Assembly: GCF_023159225.1 (NCBI RefSeq)
Contig: NC_063181.1
Coordinates: 10,375,606-10,439,605, forward strand
DNA from: Perognathus longimembris pacificus
Taxonomy: Eukaryota; Chordata; Mammalia; Rodentia; Heteromyidae
Length of the DNA stretch: 64,000 bases
Direction: 5' to 3'
Under the pieces are notes generated by a model. That model worked only from the letters and a program-made list of their open reading frames with translations. It did no database searches and was not told the origin of the DNA. The position numbers and the translations under genes were made by a program. Position 1 is the stretch's first letter. The number at the start of each line of letters is the position of its first letter. Shown here piece by piece: positions 45,931 through 56,999 of this stretch.

Positions 45931-46734
45931 TCCCACTAAAAATCATTTTGCCTCAAGACACATTATTTGCAGTCAGATGGTTTCACGTGGACAGAATAGG
46001 GTTAAGAATATAGTAACAGAATATTTGCGATACTGTACTATCAAGCATCCAACGTGCTTTTCTTTTTCCTCTTCCTGAGCCACATTCAATGATGATAATT
46101 GTATAATTCGGTTCTGCGTTTCCTAACATTGGCCCAGCTCTGCCTTCTAGTATCAAAAGACAGATGATTCCATTGATTTATACAAATAAACTAATCCTCC
46201 AGGCTTTAAAGTATATATTACATCCACCTGTGTGCAAAGGAAACCCTTACCAGGAAGTAGGTAGGCTCCCTATCTTTGCATGGTGCTTTTCCTTTGCTGT
46301 TTCGGGCATGCATATAATGATGGTGCTCTATAGGCTCTCTCTTTGTTTCTACATTTTAGGAATCAACATGTCAGATACACACATGGTTGCGATGGGTGGG
46401 AGACATGAATAAGAAATGAGGCAAATGGGGGAGCCTGAGAACTTGAGGCAGCAGAATGGATATGGCTGTATCATTGGAGCAATTGTGTTTTTGAAACTCC
46501 TTGGAGTGTACAGTAGGACAGACGTTTGCTAATTAATTGTGCATCATCTAGACATTTCCTAGACTGTGAAAATATTACATCTCCAATGTTCATGTTCAGA
46601 ATTTTTGATGGCTGTTTTTCGCAGATGAATTTGGGTAATTTTCCTGCAGTAGGATTAAGAGCTGCCTTATTTGGGGAGTGATGTTCATTCATGAATGCTA
46701 AACTCTCTTGCCATGTGTGGGGCTGACTTTCTAA
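45931..46734. other. Unique spacer between two related repeats
   Basis: No gene or repeat is recognised. Confidence 0.4.
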
Positions 46735-47165
46735 CTTTTATTTTGTTTTATTTTTAGCTTTAAGTAGTTGTACAAAGGAGTTGCCATGTAACAGAGCCAT
46801 TTATGAATTCAAGATGTCTTGATCAATTTTACCCCTTTCTGCATTCTCACCCATCCCTCCCTTCTGCCCCACCTCTTCCCTCACTCTCTTTAATGTTGTA
46901 GGATATATGTTGGATTTTTGTCAACATTTCCCCCTTCTTCTCCTCTTCATTCATCTGCCCCTTATCCTTGGGCCCCATTCTACCCTTTTTGAGCACTCAC
47001 TCCCTGGTGTTTTATTTTGTTGAACTCTGATTTTGGCTTTCTAAGGAATTACACTATTTGAGATCTCCCTTGAATCTACCATGTTTCAGTTAATACCTTT
47101 GAACACACTTGCATACCACCCACTGTATTTATTTATGAATTTGTAAGCTAAATCTGGCTTCCACA
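46735..47165 (-). repeat. Second copy of the older L1-like 3' end
   Basis: 'acaaaggagttgccatgtaa', 'tcttgatcaattttacccct', 'ctgcattctcacccatccct' and 'cttgcataccacccactgta' align in order with 42121-42174 plus 45550-45910. The copies differ throughout, so both are old. Confidence 0.7.
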
Positions 47166-48084
47166 TAGAAGGGGACACATAGATACTTTGTCACTCTGGG
47201 CCTGGCTTGCTATTACATAGTTGAAAACTTCTAAGATCTGGAAAAATCATTTCCATGGACGTCTCTTAGCCAATCTCGGCCACATCTTGCCATCTCTCAT
47301 CCACTGATCACCACAACTAAAATGTGCAATGCCACACAAGTTCTCCCACAATCCTCAGCCTCTATGCTACACTATCAAGAGCACTAGGATGGCAGATGGC
47401 AGAAGAGAGTCCTGCCCTGGACAAAGCATTTAACTGAGGGATGTTTCCTGGTGACCTTCTGAAATGCACACAGCCAAACTCTAGGTTCTCTACAGATTGC
47501 ATTGCTTCCCAGATTTCATTTTGCTTTTAGCACCCTACCTTCCAGTCTTTTTCCTTGATATTCAGGAGACTTTTCCAAGGATATGTTTTGGGGGCTGAGA
47601 TTTCTTATGAAGAGACATCACAGGATCCGGGGAGGGCTGCATTCCCACGGACTGAATGGCCACCACTCTCTTGAAGCTACCTGCCTTTGAGCCCTGCTGC
47701 TAAGGATGGACACATAAAGACCAGGTGTCTACAAGACAGTTGCACAGTGGGAAGCATAAGGCTTCCTTTTCTCTGTTTAAAAAGCAAACACTTACTGTCC
47801 CATGTATTCACTAGGCAGCTTTTTAAAACACTTCCTTTTCTCCATTTGTAAAAAACAGTGGAACACAGCCTGTTCTGCTTAGTGTGCTGCCGTTCCTCCT
47901 CTGTAATTCTCCCCCTTGTCCCTCCCCTTCTGCAGCGGGTGGGGGGGGTGATTCTGTCTCCCGGTATTTTTCCGTTAGCCTTACTAGTGGGAGATGACAC
48001 CTCGCTGGAAGAACTGCTTAGAGGATGTGTACTTCCCACAGCCCAGAAACTCAGGTTTTGTTTGTTTGTTTGTTTGTTGTTTTT
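47166..48084. other. Non-repetitive sequence, no gene recognised
   Basis: No repeat or gene is recognised. A 120-codon minus-strand frame at 47677-48039 is Ser/Arg/Lys-rich with no domain. A (GTTT)n run lies at 48058-48078. Confidence 0.4.
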
Positions 48085-48385
48085 AGGCAGTACTTCAGAT
48101 TAAACTCAGGGTCTTGTCTTTGCTATGCATTGCTTTCCCATGCTCCTTTGGCTTTCTTCTGTTTTCTTTTTTTCAGATACAGTCTCACTTTTTAACCCAA
48201 CTTGCCTGAACTACAACCCTTCTCTTTCTGCTTCCCTTGTAGCTGGCTCTAGGCCCAGCATTTTATTCTTCCACATGAGGACTTTTGAACTTTTTGCCCA
48301 GACTGGCCTTGAACTATGATCCTCCTGATCTCGGCCTTCTGGCTAGCTAGGATTGCAGATGTGTGCCACACCATTGCACATAGAG
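48085..48385 (-). repeat. Composite SINE with inserted sequence, minus strand
   Basis: 'cagtacttcagattaaactc' (tail), then 'cccagactggccttgaacta' and 'ctagctaggattgcagatgt' (B1). The linker is longer than usual, so two elements may be nested. Confidence 0.6.
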
Positions 48386-50343
48386 GAGAGTATTTATGAA
48401 TTCTTTCAGTAGAAAAAGAAGAAGCAACTGAGAGGGGGGTGTCCTATTGTTTCTCCAATCTGTCTGGATAAATGTGGATTGGGGGGGATCTTCATGAAGA
48501 GACTCTGAACATTTCTGTCCAAATTAACAGATTAATAAGTAAAGTAGATTAATGGTCTTGTGCAGGTATGCATGAATGGTCTATTTGTTTTCACTATGAA
48601 AAAAAGGGTGGTTTTGGATGTATAGATTCCTCCCCTCTCCACACTTTTTTACTTAGATAGCAAAGCACATTCACGAAAGGATCCCAGTGACTGGGATCTC
48701 CAAAGCTGTCCCTGCATGCTGGAAGACAGAAAAGAAATGTTAGTGATGGACAATGAGAAGAGATTGATTGGAAGCCAAATTATAAACTCATTTCAACTCT
48801 TAGCCTGCAGGCTGTGAACTTACACTATGTGTGTCAAGGATGGAAAACAGCTCAGGTGCAGCTCCAAGTGATTAGCCCTCTGTGACAAGCCTGCCTTTTT
48901 GCCAACTGCAGTCCCACTTAGACATAGACAAATTAGCCCAGCCTGGGTGGAAGTCGGCCATGGAGATCTGAGCCAAAGGAGACCCAAGTGCAGTAGAGTC
49001 CTTGAGCTGGGATCTGGAAATTTGGTCTTAGGGAATTTTTGATCTGCTTTAATATTAAGCCCACAGCAAACTGTGTAAGAGAGTGTGGGTAGGAGACAGA
49101 CTCTTAAATGTGTATAATGATACACCTGGCATGTCTGCTGACTTTGTTAATACCAATGAGTCAGAGAAAACCTGCCAACTTGGTCCCCAGGAGGCTGTCC
49201 CCATGGAGACGGGGGCACCAGCATTCTGCAGGCCCGAGTAGCTTCCAAGACCTTCCTTTCCCTTTCTGTACATCATGCTGGACTGCCTGAGAAATGGAAG
49301 CAATATGCACACGTGTGTGTGTGTGCATATGTCTATAGATGCAAATATACATACAGCTATACATATATTATATAGCTTCTCTCCTTTTTTCTTGGTTTAT
49401 GCACACATATGTACATATGGTAATTCTTTGAATTATAAGTTCAGATGGGATAAAAATTGTGGAAACACTTGGAAGTTTCCATAGTTAGCAGGGGAACAGA
49501 AAGGCCTTTCCAGAATATATCCCACTGGCTCTTCCATCCAGCGTATTCAGCCTAGCCCCCTTTCCCATTCTGTTTTGATCTCAGGGGACACATGGAGTTC
49601 CTCCGATTAGGGAGGGCACATCTATTTCCCCTTCACCCGCCCCTAGCTCCTTAGGGAGGTGGAGAGGGACAGGCTGGCAGATGGGGGAGAGGATTCCCGG
49701 GGCGCAGCCCACCCTCTACCCAGTGAAAACTTGTGTTTCTTGGGATGCAACTGGAGGCACAACATGTGGGGTGCATGGTGCCAGCCTTGGGGACACTGCT
49801 GTCCAGGCCAAAGCCAGTGGGCTCTGGGGGAATGAGGTGGCAGCCCCAGCTGTCCAAGGGCACAAGTCCTGGGGTGCATGGGAACCCGGCAGGTGCCCCA
49901 TCAGGGAGCCAGGAGGCCCCCCTTCCCCAGCCCTGACCTGGAAGCCAGGCTGTTCGTGCATCAGAGGCAGAGGCACCATTTGGGGAGCAGCAGGCTAGCG
50001 GTGCAGATGGCTTTTTCTGGCAAGGTCAACCTGTGGCGAGGTCAACATTGTTCTTCGCGTGCCAGTGTCCTGCTTTGCCTGACATACTCTTTCCATGGCT
50101 TTCACCGTCCTCAACCATGGTGTTTCATTCCTAAGTCAAATATTTTGCATTTTGTTCAGCAAAATAGGAGAAGGATGTCCCCTCCTGCTTTTATTTTGGA
50201 GGGCGGGGGTGGGGCAGAACATTACTTTGAATTGTGCACTGTATGCTAAGTCACATAAAAATCGTATCCTTTTGTAATCATACCTATGTTTAAGACATGG
50301 GAATTTTACAAGGGTTACTTCTTTTTATTTTTTGTATTTTTAG
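48386..50343. other. Unique sequence with a GC-rich, CpG-poor patch
   Basis: No repeat is recognised. About 49600-50050 is clearly GC-rich and holds several overlapping open frames on both strands (for example 49681-49998 plus, 49716-49979 minus). These reflect the base composition. It has few CpGs, unlike a CpG island. Confidence 0.45.
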
Positions 50344-50434
50344 ATTCCATCGCATCTCATGGGGAGAAGCCCAAATCACTTATTTTCCTGAAGGAATCAT
50401 GTCACTCCTTGCTCAGCTTTGCTTGTGGGTCCAG
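50344..50434 (+). other. Candidate 91-nt exon with strong splice sites
   Basis: A long pyrimidine-rich tract ('cttctttttattttttgtat' and 'ttttag') ends at the AG at 50342-50343. The segment ends 'tccag' followed by 'gtgagtaag' (50435-50443), close to a perfect U1 match. It is open in two of three frames. I recognise no protein. It may be a coding, untranslated or lncRNA exon, or a chance pairing of sites. Confidence 0.25.
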
Positions 50435-50756
50435 GTGAGTAAGTCTGTTTGTCATAAATGACTTAAGAACACACCTTTGTACCCTCTACATTGTTTTGGG
50501 TGTTCTAAATGTATTTGAAATCTAGTATCATTTCACTTTCAATAGCTTAATGGTAAGTTATTATTTCAGGATATCAAAATTTATCCCAGTTAGCACAATC
50601 ATTTCCTCTGTATCTTCTCATTCACTTGCCTATACATTTTCAACTCTTTTATTTGGCTATCCATCTGTTCCTAAAATTCCTAGTGTCTGAAATCATACAG
50701 CCGCAATGAGAGCTATGTTATTCTGTAGTTGTCTTTGTAGTTGTTGTTTGATTATT
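50435..50756. other. Non-repetitive AT-rich sequence
   Basis: No repeat or gene is recognised. Confidence 0.4.
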
Positions 50757-50848
50757 TTGTGGTTCAAGACTAGGACTCAAGCTTGGTACCTAATATTTAG
50801 CTTATTGGCCAGCATGCTGTCAACTGAGCCACACCTCTAACCCCTGTA
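50757..50848 (-). repeat. tRNA-like SINE fragment, minus strand
   Basis: 'caagactaggactcaagctt', 'tggccagcatgctgtcaact' and 'gagccacacctctaaccc' are the reversed tRNA-like SINE body. Confidence 0.6.
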
Positions 50849-51427
50849 ATTTTATTTTTCAAATATCCACGTAACCATGAACATTTATCCTTCCTTTATA
50901 AGTGGGGATGAAATATTAACCTTTCTAAATTATTCACCCTGGAATCACAAACATGAACCATGATTTTGACCAAGAGACAAAATAATCCTTTGTGAAAATG
51001 TGTTAGAAAAATTGAAGAATGATCTTTCTTTCAGATTTAGGGAGCATCTATGGATAGACTTCCTAAGGCTGTATGAACAGAACCCCAGTGGACTAGGTTG
51101 TTGGTCTTAGTCTAAGGACAATTGGAAATCTCTGGAATGTGGTTTTACTTCTGCTGTTGTAACTGATAGTTTTGAGTTGCTTGGCAGTAAGTTCTTTTGT
51201 TGTATCTGGCATGGAAAAAGTTAAAAAATAAAACAGAAACAGAATGAGAACCACTGGGACATCATTAAGTTCACAGTACAAGTGTAAGAATCAAGCGTTG
51301 TAGATGTGGTTTTTATTTCCAGCAGAAAAATCCTATTTTTGTTTTCTCTAGAGATGATTTGGTAGACATATAGGCGAGACTGGGTAAACTGCTTTTGTCT
51401 TCAAGCCCTTTCAAGCCTTTTGTTTTT
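50849..51427. other. Non-repetitive sequence
   Basis: No repeat or gene is recognised. Confidence 0.4.
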
Positions 51428-51436
51428 CCACTTTTT

Positions 51437-51528
51437 TTTTTTTTTGACTTTTCATTTTTGGTACTGGGGATCGAACCCAGGATGTTGCACTTGCTAAGCA
51501 AGCGCTTTGCCACTGAACTACACCCTAG
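51437..51528 (-). mobile_element. ID-type SINE monomer, minus strand
   Basis: In reverse complement it starts 'ggctagggtgtagttcagtg' (A box 'tagttcagtgg') and contains 'gcaagcg'-like anticodon-arm text and the B box 'ggttcgatccc', then an A-rich tail. It is clearly tRNA-Ala-derived. A 9-bp target-site duplication, 'ccacttttt', lies at 51428-51436 and 51529-51537. Confidence 0.9.
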
Positions 51529-51537
51529 CCACTTTTT

Positions 51538-53040
51538 AAAAAAACAAATTTCTACAGAGTGTTTGGTCTGTGGTGTTTTGTTTTTATTTTTATAACCTGG
51601 ATTAAGACGAATGCATAGACTTTAAAGCAACTGATGGGATTTAATTTCACATTCATGAACTCTATTTTACTGAATCTATAGTGCGTGGAGTTTTTAAAGG
51701 GCCTACATTTGAATTACTAATAATAGAAAATGCATCATTTCCTTTCTCTCATTTTCCTTTTCTTAAGACTGGGACTGAATTCCTCTTGTACCACTTGAAC
51801 TCTTCTTCCTCCAGCCCTTTTGTTTTTATTTTGTTTCTGAGACAGTTTCACTCATTTTCCTGGAGCTGGCCTTATCAGTGGGGACCAAGTTTCAGTTTTG
51901 CAAGATGAAAAGGTTCTGGAGTTTAGTTGCACAGACACAATCATTTAGTACTGCGGAAAGTGAATGGACGATTCATAACACCATTGAACTGTGAACTAGG
52001 AAATGGTTAACTAACAATGGTAAATTTTGTCATGTGCATTCTCCCAAAATAAGGTCAAAGTGCTTGCTTGTACAGAGGTAATTATCTCTGAAAAAAATTG
52101 AAAGGGATTTCTTTGACTTAAGGCCTTTTTAAAAATTTTTGAGCTTTATTTCTTTCTTACTCAAGACTTTAAAAATCTCTATTTTATTTAAAAATAAACA
52201 AATCTGTCTTCATATTTAAATGTAATATATTGTGTATAAAGCAAGCCACATTTACATTGGTAAGGTCTTGAGAATGTAATTTTAGACTATTATTCCTTTT
52301 CTATTGTCCTATTTCTATAGTTAGAGTGTGATTAAGAATTACTCATTTCCTGATCTGTTTTTCTTCAGCAAATATAAGAGGATCTTAATGCTTACCCGGA
52401 AATCCATGTATGATGTTTTAAAATTTTATTTTATGATCCAGCGGAGAAATGCTTGATCTGTCACAAGCAGAGGGCACAACAAACTCCAGGGTGGGATTTC
52501 CTTGCTCAGGAGAATCCAGAGCCTTCAGACTCCATCCCATCCATCATGCTACTAGTCTCTCCTTGCAGAAAAGCATGGCTCTGAACGTGTAAATAACTCC
52601 CTCGTGATTGAGAAATTGCATTTCAAGTCATTCGTGTGACCCTTAGGAAACTGTTCTCTCTTTACTCAGAGGTTCTGACCTCTTCGTTTTACACCTTTCC
52701 TGCATAACTAAAAATACCATGAGAATTCCACCAGCCTAGGACCCTCTTAGCTCAGGGAAAGAAGGCTGGATTATGATGCGATACGATGGAATGGCATGGT
52801 CAGATCTGGGCTAAGAGTGGAGGGTGGATAAACGGGAGCTATAGCTGGCTAGAAATGTACTGAGCGGTTTTAATATGATCCTTTAGTCAACCCTCTCCCT
52901 AATGAAAGTGATCCAAGTTGTCACTTCAAATTATTTCCTAAAGTTCTCTTAAAATATATTGTTATAAGCAATGTTATTTAATGTTTACACTTAAGAGTAA
53001 AGGCAACTGTAACTTAAGTGTAGACTATAGCTTAACTTGT
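51538..53040. other. Non-repetitive sequence, no gene recognised
   Basis: No repeat or gene is recognised in these 1.5 kb. About 52100-52320 is very AT-rich. Confidence 0.4.
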
Positions 53041-53290
53041 AGTGTGTGTGTGTGTGCGTGTGCGTGTGTGTGTGCTGGTTATAGGGTTTTATCGCTGAGA
53101 CTTGTGTTCTCATTTGGCTCTTGCACTCAAAGATGACACTCTACCACTTGAGCCACACCTGTACCTCCAGTTTTTTTGCTGGTTCGTTAGCGATAAGAGT
53201 CTCTTGGTTTTGTCAGGCTTTGAGCTGCATTTCTCAGATCTCAGACTCCTAAATAGCTTGGATTACAGGTGTGAGCCACTGGCACTTAGT
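53041..53290 (-). repeat. (GT)n run and composite SINE, minus strand
   Basis: A GT run at 53041-53072 abuts a reversed composite SINE: 'tctaccacttgagccacacc', 'gttagcgataagagtctctt' and 'ttacaggtgtgagccactgg'. As at 13384, a dinucleotide run sits at the SINE tail. Confidence 0.8.
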
Positions 53291-54294
53291 GAATTCTAGC
53301 CTTTCCATTAAGCAACATGTAGATCAAGGCTTACTATGTTGGGTTCTAAATGGACACCATGGTCACCAGGTGCCTGTTCTTGGCTTAGAACCCAGTTTCT
53401 GGTGAAGATCTCAGTCATCCACAAAAAATGGGAAAGGTGGGATGTTATCTTCAAGAGCTAATGTTCCCTTTAAAGGAGTGAGTTTTTACCTTGAGGTTCT
53501 GGCCTTTCCCGCCCTATTTATTTAAATTCAAAGGTTCTTTTGGATGGTTCCCTAATTACTTTAATGATGGCTGAGACTGGAAACCTGCTATGCTTGCCTT
53601 GACATAGCCGCCTCATGCATCATGGAGGACTTCCTGCCTGGAGACCACGTGGTTCTGGTTCTCCCTTATTGTTCTGTGATGTAATATCCTGTTTTGTTCA
53701 TCAAGCTGTTGGCTTCCTACAACAGTGTGGTACACATGGCACCTCACAGTTTGAAAGTGTTTTCTTTGGAAAAAATATTAAGTTTGAAAGAAGTTGTCAA
53801 AAACAAGAGCAATCTAAAGAACACTAATGCATTCTTCACTTGCCTGGACCTGTTGGTTTGGCATTTTCTTGCCATTTGGGTTTAATCTGTGCTTTTTCTC
53901 CCTCCCCCACTCCATAGTATATGTGTGTCCATACATAAAAATCAATTCACATAGTATTTATTTGGAACTATTTGAGACTAAGTTCATACATCACAGATCC
54001 ATCCTCCTAGGGAGTTTATGTGCATTTCCTAAGCATAGAGCTATTCTCTTAGACAACAACAGTGCAGGATTCAGCATTAATAAAGTTAACATTTATTTCA
54101 AGTGTCTGTATTCCAGTTTTGTACATTGATTTAACGGCCACGTTTTTAGAACGTTTTTCCCTTCCCATATCAATACTGGGTATTGAAATTTCATTTGTGT
54201 TTCTATATCCCTTTAATCTAGAACATTTTAGCCTTTCTTTGTTGTTTGTTTCGTTTTGTTTTGGTGGAAATGTTTTTGGAGAGCAGTCTTTTGT
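53291..54294. other. Non-repetitive sequence, no gene recognised
   Basis: No repeat or gene is recognised. Confidence 0.4.
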
Positions 54295-54480
54295 GTGTGC
54301 ACGTGATACTGGACTTCGAATTCAGCACCTCACCAGTGGCCACCCTCCTTCCCCCACCCAGCCATTCCAGCCATTTTCACTTTAGTTACCCTCTCCTCAC
54401 CAAGGCTGGATTTAGACTATGATCTTCCGACACCTCCTGAGTAACTGGGATTGCAGGTGTGCATCACTACTACTGGCTTC
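54295..54480 (-). repeat. Diverged composite SINE, minus strand
   Basis: 'gatactggacttcgaattca', 'accaaggctggatttagact' and 'actgggattgcaggtgtgca' are reversed SINE parts. Confidence 0.6.
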
Positions 54481-55829
54481 ACGTTATGCATGCCTAGCAG
54501 GAAGCTGGCCTAACAGATGATAAGTTCTTCCTGGGATGTGGTGTGTAGAAGCACATGACACCCACATGTCTCTGGTTGGCCATGTGAATTCTGAGATTCA
54601 GTCAGAGCCATGCCTACATCTTTGCTACATAATAGTTACAGTTTTTCTCCTTAAAGTAATAAGAAGTAAGGTATCATGATTCCCACTCAGGCCTTTTGAT
54701 ACTTTCAGTCAATTATTAGCCCATGGTGGGACTAGCATATGTAAAACTTCCTCTTTAATTTGGAGATGTCTGGTTCAGAGAGACGCTTTCCCTTCACCTT
54801 ACTGTTTGGTAAGGGCATCGGGCAGATAAATGGAAGATGAAAGCAGATAAAGGGCTAAAAGGCAGCTAAAGTAACCATCACTCATGTTTTTACCAAATAT
54901 GTGCATTTGGATCATGGCAATCTATTGGGAAGAGCTCACACTGCAGTTCTAAACGAATCTACAAGTAGGGTCAGTTTTCAGTGATAGCTTTTCTTGTAAT
55001 CTGACAATGCATTTGTAGCCAGTAAAGTTCAAAGGGGGCCGGGACTCGAACACATTTTCAAATGTATACTTCCACCCTCTCTGCTGTCCTGGCAAACTCT
55101 AGAGAGAATTAAATGGAAGGCAATTGCAGTAGCTGGTATTACCCAGACTGCTTTTCAGAGGTTATTAATGCTCTCTGATGCTTTCCAGAAGGAGAATTTT
55201 AGGATCAGATGAGTTTGGAAAACACCGTGCAACAAGTTCAACAAGTTCCCTTCTTGTGGGAAATGACGTAGCTAGTGAAGGATTTGAGAGCTCTAAAGTA
55301 AAGGTCTATGTTTTGTGAATTGTCAAGCTCTCCCAACTCCATCTTCCCTGAATCCTTTTCTAGCACCACTCAATGTCACCTTCAAGAATTCTTCCTCAGC
55401 ATCACTTTTGTTTGTCCCCTTCTTCCCAGTATCCCATCCATCATCAGCCTTTGGGGAAAACCTAGCTCTGAGGTTGACTTAAACTTCATTGGCAGCCATG
55501 GACCAATCCAGTGTTTCTCTTTCTCTGTGACTTGAGCCTTAAAAAGATGTAGACCCTCCCGAACCCTCATCCTCAGGGAGTTGGTTCTGTATGTGTTTGG
55601 GTATTGCCAGCCACTGACATATTTGATACATACTAAAGGTGATCTGTGTTCTAGATGTTGCCAACCCCTGCGTTTGCAAGAGGCTCCCATGTGTTGTTTT
55701 CTGCAAAGGCTACCATTTTGCCACTCTTGCCCTTCCATCCTCAGTCCCATATGGGGGTCACTAGCTGCTGGTGCTGGAATGTGCCCCCTCCTCCAATTCA
55801 GGCAAGTTGGAAACTTGATACCCTGAGCC
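54481..55829. other. Non-repetitive sequence, no gene recognised
   Basis: No repeat or gene is recognised. A 149-codon minus-strand frame (55382-55831) is the longest open frame outside the L1 remnants. It has no recognisable domain and its start lies at the LTR boundary. Confidence 0.4.
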
Positions 55830-56105
55830 ATATGTTAAGTAGGTTTGGAGGAGGGCTTCTACAAAGGTCTTAGGATTAGATGAGACCTTGAGGGTAAGGC
55901 TCTCATGATGGCATCTGTGGCCTGATAAGAAGTGGAAAAGACACATGAGCACGCATGTCCTCTCTGATGCCGGGTGATTTCCCCTGTCCCTACCATGTGA
56001 TGTGCACGAGTGAGGCCTTCTCCATGCCGGCTCCATGTTCTGGGACTTCCCAGCATCCCCAACTATGGACCAAAAAAATCTCCTTTCTAAGTTACCTGGA
56101 CTTGG
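55830..56105 (+). mobile_element. ERVL-MaLR-type LTR fragment
   Basis: 'taggattagatgagaccttg', 'aggctctcatgatggcatct', 'ctgataagaagtggaaaaga', 'taccatgtgatgtgcacgag' and 'tgggacttcccagcatcccc' follow the order of an MST/MLT1-like LTR. The 5' start and the end are missing. A 160-codon minus-strand frame overlaps it by chance. Confidence 0.75.
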
Positions 56106-56134
56106 GTTGTTTAGTTTATTTGCTTGTTTGGTTG

Positions 56135-56315
56135 GTTCTGGTACTAGGAACTGAACCCAGTTGCATGCTAGGCAACCACAATACCATGCCTTACATTCCT
56201 GAGATAGAATTATACTATTTGCATAAAATAGATTCCAACTCATTCATCCTTTTCCTTCTTGCCTTTGCCTTCCAAATACCCAATATCCCAGGCACGTACC
56301 ACCACGCTCGACTTG
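56135..56315 (-). repeat. ID-like and B1-like SINE pieces, minus strand
   Basis: 56135-56200 ('ggtactaggaactgaaccca', 'catgctaggcaaccacaata') is a reversed tRNA-like SINE. 56275-56315 ('ggcacgtaccaccacgctcg') is a B1-head-like end. The two are separated by unrelated text. Confidence 0.5.
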
Positions 56316-56385
56316 CACTCTTTCTTAATGGGTTCTAGAATGATTTGACTAATGTGGGGCCAGAAGAAAAGGAAAGGGAGTGAAT

Positions 56386-56448
56386 CAGAATCATTCCAGG
56401 CAGGCCTCGTGGCGCAATGGTAGCGCGTCTGACTCCAGAATCATTCCA
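56386..56448 (+). tRNA. Retroposed 5' half of tRNA-Trp(CCA), pseudogene
   Basis: From 56403 the text 'ggcctcgtggcgcaatggta' and 'gcgcgtctgactccaga' reads as the 5' half of tRNA-Trp(CCA): acceptor strand, D arm (gcgc...gcgc), anticodon stem (tctga) and the CCA anticodon at 56435-56437. It stops in the anticodon loop; the anticodon 3' stem, T arm and acceptor 3' strand are absent. A perfect 13-bp direct repeat, 'cagaatcattcca', lies at 56386-56398 and 56436-56448, the second copy overlapping the loop by microhomology. Four bases ('ggca') precede the tRNA start. No A tail follows. It resembles a tailless retropseudogene of a tRNA half and cannot make a functional tRNA. Confidence 0.85.
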
Positions 56449-56514
56449 AGGACTAGGTCATTAATTTTATCTCTATAGTTCCCTCCATCATTCTCTTCAA
56501 TATGTCCTAGGAAT

Positions 56515-56650
56515 ACTAAATTCACTTCTTAAATAAAGAAGAGATATGGACCATAGAGAGAGAAAACAATGCATCTTAAGGGGCACAGCTAGAGCGTGAT
56601 GGAGCTAGAATTCAGATTTAAATCTACTTGACTCCAAAATCCATTTCCAC
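56515..56650 (+). repeat. MIR SINE fragment
   Basis: 'aaggggcacagctagagcgt' and 'tggagctagaattcagattt', then 'ctacttgactccaaaatcca' are the 3' half of the MIR core in order. Confidence 0.75.
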
Positions 56651-56999
56651 ATCCTCCCTGCCGGGCCCTGCTATGAACCCATTAAATTGATCATCAGTCC
56701 ATAGGGTTGGGGACTTGCTTTCTATCAAGACCTTAGCTTCAGAAAATCTTCTCTGCTGATGATCTAAATGGCAAGCTTCTATTTCTAGTAGGAGAGAGAG
56801 AAAGAATGCTTCATAATTGATACTCTAATGCTTATTATATATTTCCATCCATATGGATTGTGACTGCTTCCTGTCAGCAGTCATTACTGGGCACCCTCTG
56901 AAAGAAAATAATGATGGCATCAGGCCAGAGAATCTATTCATTCATTTTCACTGAGTGTGTTTCAATGATTCTTCCTTTGATTTTTGAATAGGCTGTTAA
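56651..56999. other. Non-repetitive sequence
   Basis: No repeat or gene is recognised. Confidence 0.4.

Noticed and set aside
47677..48039. A 120-codon minus-strand frame as a gene
   Set aside because: No domain, low-complexity start, and no supporting signals.
49681..49998. A 105-codon Gly/Pro/Ala-rich frame as a coding exon
   Set aside because: Three or more frames on both strands are open at once, as expected from GC content.
55382..55831. A 149-codon minus-strand frame as a protein gene
   Set aside because: No domain or recognisable homology, no supporting splice or promoter context, and its start is at a decayed LTR. Other frames of similar length overlap it.
55761..56243. A 160-codon minus-strand frame as a protein gene
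   Set aside because: It runs antisense through a MaLR LTR fragment and an ID-like SINE; chance frame.
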